DNA from: Flavisolibacter sp.
GTDB lineage: Bacteria; Bacteroidota; Bacteroidia; Chitinophagales; Chitinophagaceae
Length of the DNA stretch: 64,000 nt
Direction: 5' to 3'
NCBI GenBank assembly: GCA_028288675.1
Contig: JAQBNG010000248.1
Location: 20,603-84,602 of the forward strand
Below are positions 35,321-44,502 of the stretch, in pieces; positions within the stretch are counted from its first letter, which is position 1; the number at the start of each line of letters is the position of its first letter. Both the position numbers and the translations under genes were made by a program. Under the pieces are notes generated by a model. That model was not told the origin of the DNA, ran no database searches, and saw nothing but the letters and a program-made list of their open reading frames with translations.

Positions 35321-35851
35321 ATGAAAGAGTTTTTAAGACGACTGAAACTAATAGATTATTTGACAACAACATTACCAATCAGTAAGCCCAACTTTGTCAA
35401 CCGTCTACAAGAAATAACTGATATTGGAAGGATTGGAATGTTTTCGGACACTTTTGATGTTTTTTCTTCCAGCAAAAACGAGTTCAAAGGACACGTGGAT
35501 TTAAACGGCTTTAAGCTAAAAAGGAGACGAAGGTTCTTTGACACCAACATGAATTTTGCAATTGCAAGCGGGACATTTACTGAAGCCAATGGACAACTTA
35601 CTGTTGAGACGGAAGTAAATGGATTCAAGAGTTTCTTTATTCTCTTCTATGTTTTCTTGATAATTTTTTATTCCATTTTCATTTTTGGCTTTTGGGGCAG
35701 TAGTAACAAAGAGAGCTTTATTGCAATACCGTTCATATTGCTTCATGGAACATTCATGTTTGCCCTGCCATATTTTATGATGAGGCGAAGTGTTAAGCGC
35801 TTAAAATATGAATTAGAAAGAGAATTTTTCTATTTGACAAAGACAGAATAA
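35321..35851 (+). CDS. Hypothetical two-helix membrane protein, cassette-like unit
   Basis: 176 residues, AT-rich coding sequence. A soluble N-terminal half (with RIGMFSDTFDVFSSSKNEF and GHVDLNGFKLKRRRRFF) is followed by two transmembrane helices (FILFYVFLIIFYSIFIFGFW and FIAIPFILLHGTFMFALPYF) and a short basic tail. No family recognised. It is bounded by inverted copies of a 12-base end sequence (35289-35300 and 35881-35892), with no link to the housekeeping genes on either side. Confidence 0.7.
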   Translation: MKEFLRRLKLIDYLTTTLPISKPNFVNRLQEITDIGRIGMFSDTFDVFSSSKNEFKGHVDLNGFKLKRRRRFFDTNMNFAIASGTFTEANGQLTVETEVNGFKSFFILFYVFLIIFYSIFIFGFWGSSNKESFIAIPFILLHGTFMFALPYFMMRRSVKRLKYELEREFFYLTKTE

Positions 35852-35880
35852 ATGGCTATTACAGACTGTACAAACATAAC

Positions 35881-36018
35881 TGCCACCAACATCGGCTTGG
35901 CAAAAGCAGGGCCGACCAACAAAGGCTAAACTTTATATCTTTATTTAATAATATCGGTAAAAGCGTAAGCAGACGGAATTCTATTTCCCTGCCTTCGCCA
36001 AGCCTCGCCACGTTTAAC
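35881..36018. repeat. Palindromic cassette-boundary element E1
   Basis: Begins with TGCCACCAACAT (35881-35892). Stem GGCTTGGCAAAAGCAGGG (35894-35911) pairs with 35987-36004 with two mismatches. The right end is TCGCCACGTTTAAC. The stem sequence has the word GGCTTGGC in common with E2. Confidence 0.75.
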
Positions 36019-36030
36019 TGCAATACTAAA

Positions 36031-36294
36031 ATGACAGACATAGACACAACTCAATTGATTGACAAAAGAAATGAGGATGTATGGAGTGAGATAGTATCAA
36101 GGTATCAGGTTGATGTTCAAGTATCGTCAAATTCGGAATACTCTTGCTACACTCAATCCGACACTATCATATTTTTTGTCCCTCTAAATAACTATTGCCC
36201 TGACTCATTTTACTCACGAACTTCTTCATATTTATATTCGTCTGAAGGAAGTTTATATAGGTTCAAATCTAATCTTGAGAATATCCTCAGGTAA
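36031..36294 (+). CDS. Small hypothetical protein, cassette-like region
   Basis: 87 residues from ATG (MTDIDTTQLIDKRNEDVW). Rich in Ser and Tyr (FYSRTSSYLYSSEGSLYRF) with no signal peptide or membrane helix; probably soluble. Nothing recognised. It lies 12 bases downstream of E1 and 31 bases before the cupin gene. The size and AT-rich composition are typical of accessory genes; coding status is less certain than for its neighbours. Confidence 0.5.
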   Translation: MTDIDTTQLIDKRNEDVWSEIVSRYQVDVQVSSNSEYSCYTQSDTIIFFVPLNNYCPDSFYSRTSSYLYSSEGSLYRFKSNLENILR

Positions 36295-36325
36295 AGTTTT
36301 ATAGCAATCTTTAAACTTTAAAAAT

Positions 36326-36892
36326 ATGAAACGGAACAAATTTATTGCCTCAATTCTAACTATCGCAACGACACCATTAATATCTGCTGCACAAATACAA
36401 AAAGCTTTTCAAAGAAAAGAAAAAGGATTTAAAATCTCTGCAGGAGAAGGGAGAGTTCACGGACATATTAAATTGAAAGGTGTAAACTCAAATATTCTTG
36501 ATGTCAAAATATCAGGAAAGGATACAGACGGTGACCTGGCAATTTTTGAGCAGACTTCTCTTTCCCAAGGCAAAGGAACGCCCTTACATATTCACAATGC
36601 ACAGGACGAAATATTTTATGTTATAGAAGGTTCATATAAATTTCAAGTAGGTGACGACAAGCATGATTTGACAACTGGCGACAGTATATTCTTACCACGA
36701 AAAGTTGCTCATGCCTGGACTCAAGTATCGGAAAAAGGAAAAATGACTGTAATAATGCAACCCGCAGGTAAATTAGAAAATTTCTTTGTTACGATGGCTG
36801 CATTAAACCATGAGCCAAGTCAGCAAGAAATAGCAAAGATTTTTTCAGATAATGATATGCAAGTAGTTGGCCCCCCTTTAAAAATTGATTAA
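36326..36892 (+). CDS. Exported cupin-domain protein
   Basis: 188 residues. An N-terminal export signal is likely (KFIASILTIATTPLISAAQ). The cupin core is clear: GTPLHIHNAQDEIFYVIEG (the HxH and E metal ligands), YKFQVGDDKHDLTTGDSIFL and PRKVAHAWTQVSEKGKM with the last His. The last 40 residues form a helix (FVTMAALNHEPSQQEIAKIF). It is a likely metal-dependent small-molecule binding or oxygenase protein of unknown substrate. It lies inside the element-bounded segment and is more AT-rich than the genes around coaE. Confidence 0.85.
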   Translation: MKRNKFIASILTIATTPLISAAQIQKAFQRKEKGFKISAGEGRVHGHIKLKGVNSNILDVKISGKDTDGDLAIFEQTSLSQGKGTPLHIHNAQDEIFYVIEGSYKFQVGDDKHDLTTGDSIFLPRKVAHAWTQVSEKGKMTVIMQPAGKLENFFVTMAALNHEPSQQEIAKIFSDNDMQVVGPPLKID

Positions 36893-36910
36893 AAGTCAGG
36901 AGAAATATCA

Positions 36911-37101
36911 CACTACAAAGGTTTGGCAATATGGCGGCAGGACTTTGAAACTTCAACTATATGGTATACTATAAGCAGTAATTCCCGTCGACGATTATTT
37001 ATGAGCTTTTATTTGTTATTTTAATCTTTAGCTTTTTAATCGGCTTCGGTTGTGGGCTGACAGTTATAAATTGCCACTACATCGCCAAGCCTAAATCGTT
37101 A
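36911..37101. repeat. Palindromic cassette-boundary element E2
   Basis: Left arm 36911-36938 (CACTACAAAGGTTTGGCAAT at the start) and right arm 37071-37093 (TTGCCACTACATCGCCAAGC) are imperfect inverted copies. The right end CGTTAAC overlaps the coaE stop codon (37099-37101). On the minus strand the start reads TTAACGATTTAGGCTTGGCG, comparable with the E3 arm. Confidence 0.7.
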
Positions 37102-37689
37102 ACCTGTTAACTTCTTTATTTTCCTATCCAACTCCATCACTTGAGCTATCACTAACTCCTGTTCATTATTAGTAATGACAAAATCGCACAACTTCATTTT
37201 CGTTTCTTCATCCATTTGCCTGGCCATTCTGTTAAGTACTTCTTCCTGTGTAGCGTTATCCCGTTCCATTACCCTTTTTATACGGATGTCTTGCGGGGCA
37301 TACACACCAATAACATAATCTAACCCTGCATTCGAACCGCTTTCAAAAAGCAAGGCAGCTTCTTTTATAATGTATTGTGTTGTTTGTTGGTTCATCCATT
37401 CTACCGCATCTCTTATTGTTGGCGGGTGAACAAGGCTATTAAGCAGCTCTAATTTTTGGGGATCATTAAATACAAGGGAAGCTAATTTGGTGCGATCCAA
37501 TTCATCCTTATTATAAATGTCATCGCCAAAATGTTGTTTCATTTTTTGCATCAGTTCCTTATCGATTTTGTATAATCGCTTCGATGCAGCATCAGCATAA
37601 TACACCGGTACATTCAACAGTTCAAAAATTTTTGCTATTGTTGTTTTGCCCGATCCAATACCACCGGTAAGTCCGATTTTAAGAGTCAT
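37099..37689 (-). CDS. coaE: Dephospho-CoA kinase
   Basis: 196 residues. Phosphorylates dephospho-CoA in the last step of CoA synthesis. N-terminal P-loop KIGLTGGIGSGKTTIAKIF, the DELDRTKLASLVFNDPQKLE and EWMNQQTTQYIIKEAALLFES blocks, and the C-terminal FVITNNEQELVIAQVMELDRKI match the family. Length is standard. The stop lies inside the end of E2, so the element has landed next to, or supplied, the 3' boundary. Confidence 0.96.
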   Translation of the reverse strand: MTLKIGLTGGIGSGKTTIAKIFELLNVPVYYADAASKRLYKIDKELMQKMKQHFGDDIYNKDELDRTKLASLVFNDPQKLELLNSLVHPPTIRDAVEWMNQQTTQYIIKEAALLFESGSNAGLDYVIGVYAPQDIRIKRVMERDNATQEEVLNRMARQMDEETKMKLCDFVITNNEQELVIAQVMELDRKIKKLTG

Positions 37690-37862
37690 GTTGTCAAAAG
37701 TAATTGTTCGTTTTGATTAGTAACGGTTCACGAGGGTGTAGCAAGCTTTTGCTTTAGAAGCTGGGAATGACAGTACTGCACACAGGCACACCTCTATCAG
37801 GCGTTGGCATAAGCCAGCGGCCATCTAAAGTTCTCCTGTTTATGCGCATCAATAAATCAATA

Positions 37863-38300
37863 TTATGCGGGGTATTTTGAAAGAAAGATGGAAGTAAAAA
37901 ATTTTGCAAAATTCCCTAAGCCTTTTTTAGCAGCCTCGGGTTTCTGTAACCTTTGCACGGCCGAAAAATCATTTTTTAATGCGGCATGTACAGCTTGTTC
38001 AAAATGCCGCAACGCATTAGTGATATCAGGATCGGAATGAAAAGCCTGCCCGCTGGTATAAGATCCATGCAGGCTAAAACATACATACGAATTATCTAAT
38101 GAAAGAATTGAAACATCCACATAGTTATGTGCCTGCTTACCCGGATGCTCGTATAAAAAACGTAAGGATTTTGCCAGTATATTTTCTTTAAGCAATTTGA
38201 TGTACGGCAGGTGTTGGGGCAGCGAGCAGACAGCCTTTTTGGCTTCTTCTTCCGAGGCAGTTACAAAAAACTCAGTAGATAAAAAGTTCTGTCTCGGCAT
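37863..38300 (-). CDS. Hypothetical protein
   Basis: 145 residues, ATG at 38300. Mixed alpha/beta, cytosolic, no signal peptide: TEFFVTASEEEAKKAVCSLP, then SILSLDNSYVCFSLHGSYTS and a helical C-terminus ending in FAKFFTSIFLSKYPA. I recognise no domain. It lies between coaE and the UvrD-like helicase, 159 bases from the helicase stop and 173 from the coaE start, so probably its own unit. Confidence 0.65.
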   Translation of the reverse strand: MPRQNFLSTEFFVTASEEEAKKAVCSLPQHLPYIKLLKENILAKSLRFLYEHPGKQAHNYVDVSILSLDNSYVCFSLHGSYTSGQAFHSDPDITNALRHFEQAVHAALKNDFSAVQRLQKPEAAKKGLGNFAKFFTSIFLSKYPA

Positions 38301-38459
38301 GGCTCGTCATTTAGTTGTTGCAAGGTTAGTTGGCAGCACTAAAGTATAAGCAAAGGGTGGCAGAAGCTATCGGTAACTACTTATTCTTTTTGAGGGATAA
38401 TACCATCAGCAATACGTAAGAAACCACAATACCCGTATGTTGATGCTTCTGATAAGAAC

Positions 38460-40292
38460 TTAAAACTGCACGCAATCCAATAGTTTTAATCTCGACAGAA
38501 TAGCGCTTTGTGAACGACTGAAATGCTTTGCAATTTCTACAACTGGTGTGGCGGCATAGTACAGCCCTTTTAATTCAACATCCAACTCCTCGGTCCAGGG
38601 CAGGGAGGCCTTTTTATTTATACCCCTTTCTTTCTCCACCCGCTGCGCCTTCCCTTTCATGTGCTGTAGCTTCTTTAATGGGTCGTCCATATAACTGCGG
38701 CTACCTGTTATCCTAAAAAGGGGTTCATCATTTTGTGCAGGTGGCTCTTTTTTTTGTTTGATAATGGATATTTGCGGCGATACCGGAAAGTCTTTTGGCA
38801 TCAGTGCTTCAGGTATTCGTACAACACCTTTTGTGCGGGTGATGGCTACATATAAAAGATTGATCTCTTCATTGCATTTGGCAACATTTACAGGCTTGTC
38901 CTTTTTTTGATCTTCTTTCAATCTCTCCAATTTAACTTCAGTTATAAAGTCATTCACCAACTGCACTTCGTCATACTCCATTCCCTTACAACGGTGCACG
39001 GTAGAGAAGATCATTTCCGCTTTACCCTTCTCTCCGTCGCCTACGTGCTTTTCCTTCAACGATCTTATTATTGCCGGGATTTGATTGCCGTATTCCTTTA
39101 CAATTTCCACCATCATCATCAACTGCTGGTCCTCTGTTTTCTCGATGTAGTCTTCCAGCTCAGCTAAGTCTTTCATTGATTTTACCAGCTGGTCTCTTAT
39201 GCTTTTATGGTTGTTATTGTAAAGGTGTAACACATCATACAATGATGTGCCCTCATCAGCGTACGTGTATGAATTGATGTTGCCTTCAAAATAGATATGC
39301 GATACTTTTTTATTTTCGGTAATGTATGCTATTGCCCGCAGCAACAAGCCCAGATTGGTTCTTGCAAGAGTGGCGTTTAATGTACCGGTCTTACCCGCTT
39401 GCTGCCCGGTAATTATTACCGGCTTGTATTCACCTAATATACTTTTCCAGGAAAGCACTGCCACCGCCAGGTCGCCAATAGCCTGCCTAAAACGGAAGCT
39501 TGTGGTGAGATAATAATTTTGAAAATCTGTTTTTTCCAATGAATTAATTGCGTACCGCCAACTATAAATCTGCTGGTGCGCATCGCCAACAATTACTTTT
39601 GTTGCAGCCTGTTGTAAAAATACATGCAGCATGGCCGGCGATGCATCCTGACCTTCGTCAAACAAAATATAATCGTAGTGAAGCTTTGGTTTCGAAAGCT
39701 GGAACTTCTTCAAATAAAAATCGTGGGTGATGTCAATTTCCCCGCTGTTCATTTTAGCAAGCAACGCTCTTGTGCCGTCTTCAATGTATTTATAAAAAGA
39801 ACTGACAAAGGCCTTTGCTTTTCCATCGGCAACTACATCAAGGTAATTAAGTTCCTGTACTTTTTCTTTATCGCTGTTGCAGAAATAAGCGGTAAAGCGG
39901 TTGATATGATTGGCGATAATGTATTCCGTATGTTTTTCGCCGCTGGCCTGAAGCTTTAGCAGGTCAACAGTCTCGTAGGTTTTATATCCATTTGAAGCTA
40001 CTTTATAATTGCTGCCGTATATCACATGCTTGTACGCTAAAGAATGGGCCGTTTCTACCTGCACGCTATTCATACCTTTTTCGGCGAACCGTCTTTGGGC
40101 CTCCAGCCTCACTGTTTTATTAAAAGCGAGGTATAGAATTTTAGAACCACCCGGCCGTGTGCGTGCATATTCAATGATGGTAGTTGTTTTACCTGAACCG
40201 GCAACAGCATTGATTTTAATATTACCCAACGAATTGACAATAGCGTCCTGTTCGGCGGTAAGTTGGAGAGATATTGATTGCTTTTCAGACAT
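38460..40292 (-). CDS. UvrD/REP-like superfamily 1 helicase with a C-terminal HTH-like domain
   Basis: 610 residues. Motif I is NAVAGSGKTTTIIEYARTR, motif II ILFDEGQDASPAM, motif III GDAHQQIYSWRYAINSLE, motif V-like VHRCKGMEYDEVQLV and motif VI LLYVAITRTKGVVR, so this is an SF1A DNA helicase in the eukaryotic FBH1-like style. The last 45 residues (LPWTEELDVELKGLYY then PVVEIAKHFSRSQSAILSRL) form a Myb/HTH-like module that is not part of standard UvrD. A role in recombination or repair control is the natural guess. Monocistronic. Confidence 0.88.
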   Translation of the reverse strand: MSEKQSISLQLTAEQDAIVNSLGNIKINAVAGSGKTTTIIEYARTRPGGSKILYLAFNKTVRLEAQRRFAEKGMNSVQVETAHSLAYKHVIYGSNYKVASNGYKTYETVDLLKLQASGEKHTEYIIANHINRFTAYFCNSDKEKVQELNYLDVVADGKAKAFVSSFYKYIEDGTRALLAKMNSGEIDITHDFYLKKFQLSKPKLHYDYILFDEGQDASPAMLHVFLQQAATKVIVGDAHQQIYSWRYAINSLEKTDFQNYYLTTSFRFRQAIGDLAVAVLSWKSILGEYKPVIITGQQAGKTGTLNATLARTNLGLLLRAIAYITENKKVSHIYFEGNINSYTYADEGTSLYDVLHLYNNNHKSIRDQLVKSMKDLAELEDYIEKTEDQQLMMMVEIVKEYGNQIPAIIRSLKEKHVGDGEKGKAEMIFSTVHRCKGMEYDEVQLVNDFITEVKLERLKEDQKKDKPVNVAKCNEEINLLYVAITRTKGVVRIPEALMPKDFPVSPQISIIKQKKEPPAQNDEPLFRITGSRSYMDDPLKKLQHMKGKAQRVEKERGINKKASLPWTEELDVELKGLYYAATPVVEIAKHFSRSQSAILSRLKLLDCVQF

Positions 40293-40446
40293 GGTGCTGC
40301 TCTTGATGGCGCTAAAGTAAGGCAGTGTTATAATGCGTCCCTACAAAAATTTTTTCTTCTTATTGAAGCTAGTTTGATGAAAAGCACAGGCTGTGCACTT
40401 TTTTACTTTAACCTTTTTATTAGCTATCAAAGTTTAGTTTCAAACC

Positions 40447-41001
40447 ATGAAACCGGTGCTTCTTTTTTCTCTGATTATACTTATTCAAACTGCTTCTGCG
40501 CAAAGTCTCGACTATATAAGCATCCGCAAAAAAAATGGCCGTTCCATTAAAAGTTTTTATACCGGCTCGGCTATCTTATTGCAAACAATAGATGGAGGTT
40601 ACCTGCAAGGGCCAATAAAGGCCATCCGTAACGACAGCATTTATATCACTTTTTACGATATACGTTCCTATCCAACTACGTTCGGCACTTACATGAGGGA
40701 CACGGTTGCCGTTTATTATCCCGTTGTTCACTACAAAGAAATTAAACGCATACACATTAACAGCCGCCGCCGTTTTTTACAAACTACAGCAGGTCCGATT
40801 TTAATGATTGGAGGTGCGGGTTATTTGGCGCTTAATATTTTGAATGGCGCCCTTTACAATCAACCTATAACCGATAAGCGTAACCTTCGCAGCCTGGGAA
40901 TAGCTACCGGTGCATTTGGTCTCGGGTATCTTATTAATAGATTATTTTCCTCAGACGGGTTCAACAAAAAGAGTCAGCAAATTGTGTACGTGAATTTGTG
41001 A
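40447..41001 (+). CDS. Secreted/membrane hypothetical protein
   Basis: 184 residues. Signal peptide MKPVLLFSLIILIQTASAQS, a beta-rich middle (ISIRKKNGRSIKSFYTGSA, LLQTIDGGYLQGPIKAIRND, SIYITFYDIR) and one or two hydrophobic segments towards the C-terminus (GPILMIGGAGYLALNIL, LGIATGAFGLGYLIN). No domain recognised. The C-terminal region suggests a membrane anchor. Convergent with the TonB-receptor-like gene, 86 bases away, with repeat copy B in the gap. Confidence 0.7.
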   Translation: MKPVLLFSLIILIQTASAQSLDYISIRKKNGRSIKSFYTGSAILLQTIDGGYLQGPIKAIRNDSIYITFYDIRSYPTTFGTYMRDTVAVYYPVVHYKEIKRIHINSRRRFLQTTAGPILMIGGAGYLALNILNGALYNQPITDKRNLRSLGIATGAFGLGYLINRLFSSDGFNKKSQQIVYVNL

Positions 41002-41028
41002 GGCTTCAGGAAAAACACTGGACAATTG

Positions 41029-41053
41029 GAACCTTGAAGAGTGCGATGCAACA
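41029..41053 (-). repeat. GCGTCGCACTCTT dispersed repeat, copy B
   Basis: Reads TGTTGCATCGCACTCTTCAA and then GGTTC on the minus strand. It differs from copy A by one base in the first 20. Confidence 0.7.
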
Positions 41054-41087
41054 AAAGCTTAGTAGTACAAAAACCGGGCACATGGTC

Positions 41088-43499
41088 CTACTCATTCCCC
41101 ACACGCTGTACTTCATCTCTTGCAGCGCCTTCTGAATGCTTTGTTGCTTTAAATAGTTTACCGAACCGCCAGGTGAAACTAAGAGTGACAACTCTTGTAT
41201 CACGGGTAACTTTAAAATATTCTGTAGCATTGTACAAGTAGGTTAAACCCTTCATCCAATTAGTATATAAAACATCACGCACCGCAAGCTTCAGCGAGCC
41301 TTTGTTTTGTAAAACTGTTTTAGAAATGCCTACTGAAAGTTGTCCTGCCGGGTCAACAATTTCCTGGATATCCTGTTGGCTGGTGGAGTTGTAAAAGCCA
41401 GACACCTCACCACTCCAGCCTTTTTTAAACCTGAACTGGTTATTGAGGTTGATCTGATACTGTGTAATGTTGGCAACCATGCTGCTGGCAAGTACACCCT
41501 CCATTTTTTTTCGGTTCAAAACAGTTTGCAGGGAGAATGACCACCATGGCGAAGGCGTTAACTGTAAGCCAACTGAAACTCCTAAATTTTGTAAGCGGCC
41601 GAGATTTCCTTCTGTGTAAATCAGGATGGCATTGCTGTCAAGTAAAAATATCTGCGAGAAATAATCTTTGGTAACACTATAACTGATGCCGGTGATAAGT
41701 ACATTTTTGTAAAGATGCTTTAAAGCCAGGTTCCAGGTGAATTGCGGTCGATAAAACGGGTTGCCCTGCTGGTAGGTGTATTTGTTGATAATGAATAAAA
41801 ATGGGTTTAGCTTTTGAAAAGCCGGACGGTCGATACGGCGGCTGGCACTTATTGAAAATGTGTGGGAAGAATCTTTTTCATACGAGATAGAAAGGGAAGG
41901 AAACAGGCTGTTATATTTCCGTGAAAAAGAGGAATCTTTTACAACTGAATTTCCTAACTGGTTTGCATCATAGCCTGTCATCTCGTACCGAAGTCCGCTT
42001 TGCAGCGACAATTTCCCCAGCTTTGTTTCTGCCGCGCCATACAACGCATTAATAGTTTCCTCGTATAAAAAATTATTGGATTTACCAAGGTCTTCTCTCC
42101 ATGTAATGCCATCACGATGCATGTAAGCAGAGAGGTTATCGGTAGTGATCCTGGATGATTTCCATCCACCTTCCAACTTAACATTTTTTAATTGTTCACT
42201 ATAATCCGCTCTAGCGGATAAAATGTGGATATCAGCCGGAATTTCTGCGCGGAAGGCTTCAGAATAGTTGCCGGGAATAACAGAATTGTTTTCAAAAAAC
42301 TGGTTGCTACGAATGCGGTAGCCGATGAAATCAATATTTGCTGTAAGTTCTTTTGTTGATGTAAAGCTGTGTTTAAAATTTAAGGCGGCTCCCGCATTAT
42401 CCCATGCGGTGATATTATCCGATTTTGTAGCTATCAGCGAATCAACAGTTTTGTCAGCCCTCATCCATAACGCTGAATTATTACCAATGGTGTTACGTTT
42501 TAAAGTAAGCCCGGAAAGAGTAAGGCCTACCGATGTTTTTTTATTGAAGCTGTAATCAATACCTGTTCTAAGAGTATGGGTTGTACCTTCTCCTTTTATA
42601 AAACTGGGTTGCTCAAGCAAAGAAGCTGTGGAGGTTCCGTCATTTTTAAAATAGGTCCGCAATGCATAAATGCGGGTAAAGTAACGGGCGGTATTTAAGC
42701 TGTAACTGGCAAACACGTTAATCTTTCCGGAACGGTAGTTTACTGAAAAATTATTATTGCTTTTGGGATAGTATCCCTGGGATAGGGAGGTAGTAATGCT
42801 TCCATTTAACCCACGCTGGTCGTTCTTTTTTGTTTTAATGTTAATGACACCTGCGTTACCGGCTGCATCAAATTTAGCGGAAGGGTTGTCCATCAATTCT
42901 ACCTGTGTAATTTGCGATGCACTCATGCCAGTTAGTAAAGTGGCCAGTTCGGCACCGTTTAAATAAGTGGGTTTCCCATCCAACATCAGTAATACGTTGG
43001 AACGTCCTTTTAAACTTATGTTTCCATCTTTATCTATTGTAACACCTGGTAGCTTTTCTAACGCCTCCATAACAGTTGTGCCAACATTAGCAATACCGGC
43101 TTCAAGGTTTATAATGGTTTTGTCGGGATGTAATTCTATAAAAAGTTTGCGGGCAGAAACCATTACCGGGTCTAACGTATTAGCGGCAGGCTGAAGAATA
43201 ATTTGCTTCATGGTGTTTTGAGCAGACACCTCAAATGATATTACAGAAGTTTCATAACCTACGGAACTTACACGGAAGATATTTTTTTGTAATAACACCT
43301 TCTTAAATTCTACAAGACCCGTGCTGTCACTAACACCGATCTTAAGTAAAGACGAGTCTTTACTTAAGAGTTCAACTGTTGTATTAGTAAGAGGCTGCCG
43401 CCGGTTATTGATAATTTTTAATTGCACATTTTCACCCCGTTGTGCAAACACACAACAGAAGCTAAGCAAACCCAACATGAAGAACAGAAGCCTGTGCAT
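41088..43499 (-). CDS. TonB-dependent receptor-like outer membrane beta-barrel protein (OMP_b-brl_3 type)
   Basis: 803 residues. Signal peptide (MHRLLFFMLGLLSFCCVFAQ), then a CarboxypepD_reg-like beta-sandwich (residues about 25-110), a plug domain (VMVSARKLFIELHPDKTIINLEAG, then LEKLPGVTIDKDGNISLKGR and LMLDGKPTYLNGAELATLL, typical of TonB plugs) and a long beta-barrel. In this group the barrel replaces a normal TonB-receptor barrel. Substrate unknown. The last 20 residues are charged and unusual for a barrel end (FKATKHSEGAARDEVQRVG). Confidence 0.9.
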   Translation of the reverse strand: MHRLLFFMLGLLSFCCVFAQRGENVQLKIINNRRQPLTNTTVELLSKDSSLLKIGVSDSTGLVEFKKVLLQKNIFRVSSVGYETSVISFEVSAQNTMKQIILQPAANTLDPVMVSARKLFIELHPDKTIINLEAGIANVGTTVMEALEKLPGVTIDKDGNISLKGRSNVLLMLDGKPTYLNGAELATLLTGMSASQITQVELMDNPSAKFDAAGNAGVINIKTKKNDQRGLNGSITTSLSQGYYPKSNNNFSVNYRSGKINVFASYSLNTARYFTRIYALRTYFKNDGTSTASLLEQPSFIKGEGTTHTLRTGIDYSFNKKTSVGLTLSGLTLKRNTIGNNSALWMRADKTVDSLIATKSDNITAWDNAGAALNFKHSFTSTKELTANIDFIGYRIRSNQFFENNSVIPGNYSEAFRAEIPADIHILSARADYSEQLKNVKLEGGWKSSRITTDNLSAYMHRDGITWREDLGKSNNFLYEETINALYGAAETKLGKLSLQSGLRYEMTGYDANQLGNSVVKDSSFSRKYNSLFPSLSISYEKDSSHTFSISASRRIDRPAFQKLNPFLFIINKYTYQQGNPFYRPQFTWNLALKHLYKNVLITGISYSVTKDYFSQIFLLDSNAILIYTEGNLGRLQNLGVSVGLQLTPSPWWSFSLQTVLNRKKMEGVLASSMVANITQYQINLNNQFRFKKGWSGEVSGFYNSTSQQDIQEIVDPAGQLSVGISKTVLQNKGSLKLAVRDVLYTNWMKGLTYLYNATEYFKVTRDTRVVTLSFTWRFGKLFKATKHSEGAARDEVQRVGNE

Positions 43500-43700
43500 A
43501 ACTCAATATAAGCGGAAACCTCTTTATGGATGTTCTTTTTTTTTGGTAGGTTTAAAAAGTGCGTTAAATGCTATTGATTCGCCGTTTAAAATTATTTCTA
43601 TATAAAAATGTTGATTGGAATTAGTTCATTTCCCGACGGATTATATAGGCTCCATAACGTTTTAAACTTGATTGCAAAGAGGTGAAGCTATCTTCGTTAA

Positions 43701-44387
43701 ATGCGAGAAAACTCTTTTGAAGAAGGCCGTGTGCTGCTGATTGATAAACCATATGAATGGACCTCCTTCGATGTCGTACGAAAGATCCGTTACCTCACCA
43801 AAACAAAAAAAGTAGGTCATGCCGGAACGCTTGATCCGTTGGCAACAGGGCTATTAATTGTTTGCACAGGAAAGTTTACCAAGAAGATCAATGACTACAT
43901 GGCGCAGGAAAAGGAATACACTGGAACCATCACTCTTGGCGCTGTTACACCTACGTATGATTTAGAAAGTGAGCCCCAGGATTTAAAACCTTACACCCAT
44001 CTTACCTCAGACGATTTAGAAAAAGCAACCCTCTCTTTTACAGGAGCTGTTTTGCAAATACCGCCTATTCATTCAGCCATTAAAAAAGATGGAAAAAGAG
44101 CCTATGATTTAGCCAGGCGCGGGGAAGATGTAAAGCTGGAACCAAGACCGGTAACCATTTCTGAATTTACTATAACTAAAATAGAAATGCCTCTTGTGTA
44201 TTTTAAAGTAGTGTGCGGTACCGGAACTTATATTAGAAGCCTTGCCAACGATTATGGCGCCGCACTGGGTTGTGGCGGACATCTTAGCAGCCTTTGCCGC
44301 ACCCGAATTGGAAGTTTTTTATTGACAGAGGCAATAACAGTTGAACAGCTGGAAGCGGAAGTAGCGCTTGTAAGCGATAGGCTTTGA
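43701..44387 (+). CDS. truB: tRNA pseudouridine(55) synthase TruB
   Basis: 228 residues, a short TruB without the C-terminal PUA domain, as usual in Bacteroidota. It makes pseudouridine 55 in the T-loop of tRNA. The catalytic Asp is in VGHAGTLDPLATGLLIV; also GVLLIDKPYEWTSFDVVRKI-like start (LIDKPYEWTSFDVV), FTGAVLQIPPIHSAIKKDGK and CGTGTYIRSLANDYGAALG. Monocistronic and convergent with the TamL-like gene. Confidence 0.97.
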   Translation: MRENSFEEGRVLLIDKPYEWTSFDVVRKIRYLTKTKKVGHAGTLDPLATGLLIVCTGKFTKKINDYMAQEKEYTGTITLGAVTPTYDLESEPQDLKPYTHLTSDDLEKATLSFTGAVLQIPPIHSAIKKDGKRAYDLARRGEDVKLEPRPVTISEFTITKIEMPLVYFKVVCGTGTYIRSLANDYGAALGCGGHLSSLCRTRIGSFLLTEAITVEQLEAEVALVSDRL

Positions 44388-44502
44388 GTTTCGTTCGGTA
44401 AATGGATTATCGAAACTATTCAACTTACAGAAAAATAATTCGTGTTTAAACATTTGTATTTAAAAATCAGTGCAATCCATATGTAAGCCGGCTAATCCGC
44501 GG

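Noticed and set aside
35166..37101. Classical integron attC array
   Set aside because: Core sites do not fit RYYYAAC/GTTRRRY well and there is no integrase gene; the elements are reported as an unassigned cassette-like family instead.
40009..40320. Plus-strand frame of about 100 codons inside the helicase gene
   Set aside because: Shadow of the helicase coding strand; the helicase motifs are unambiguous.
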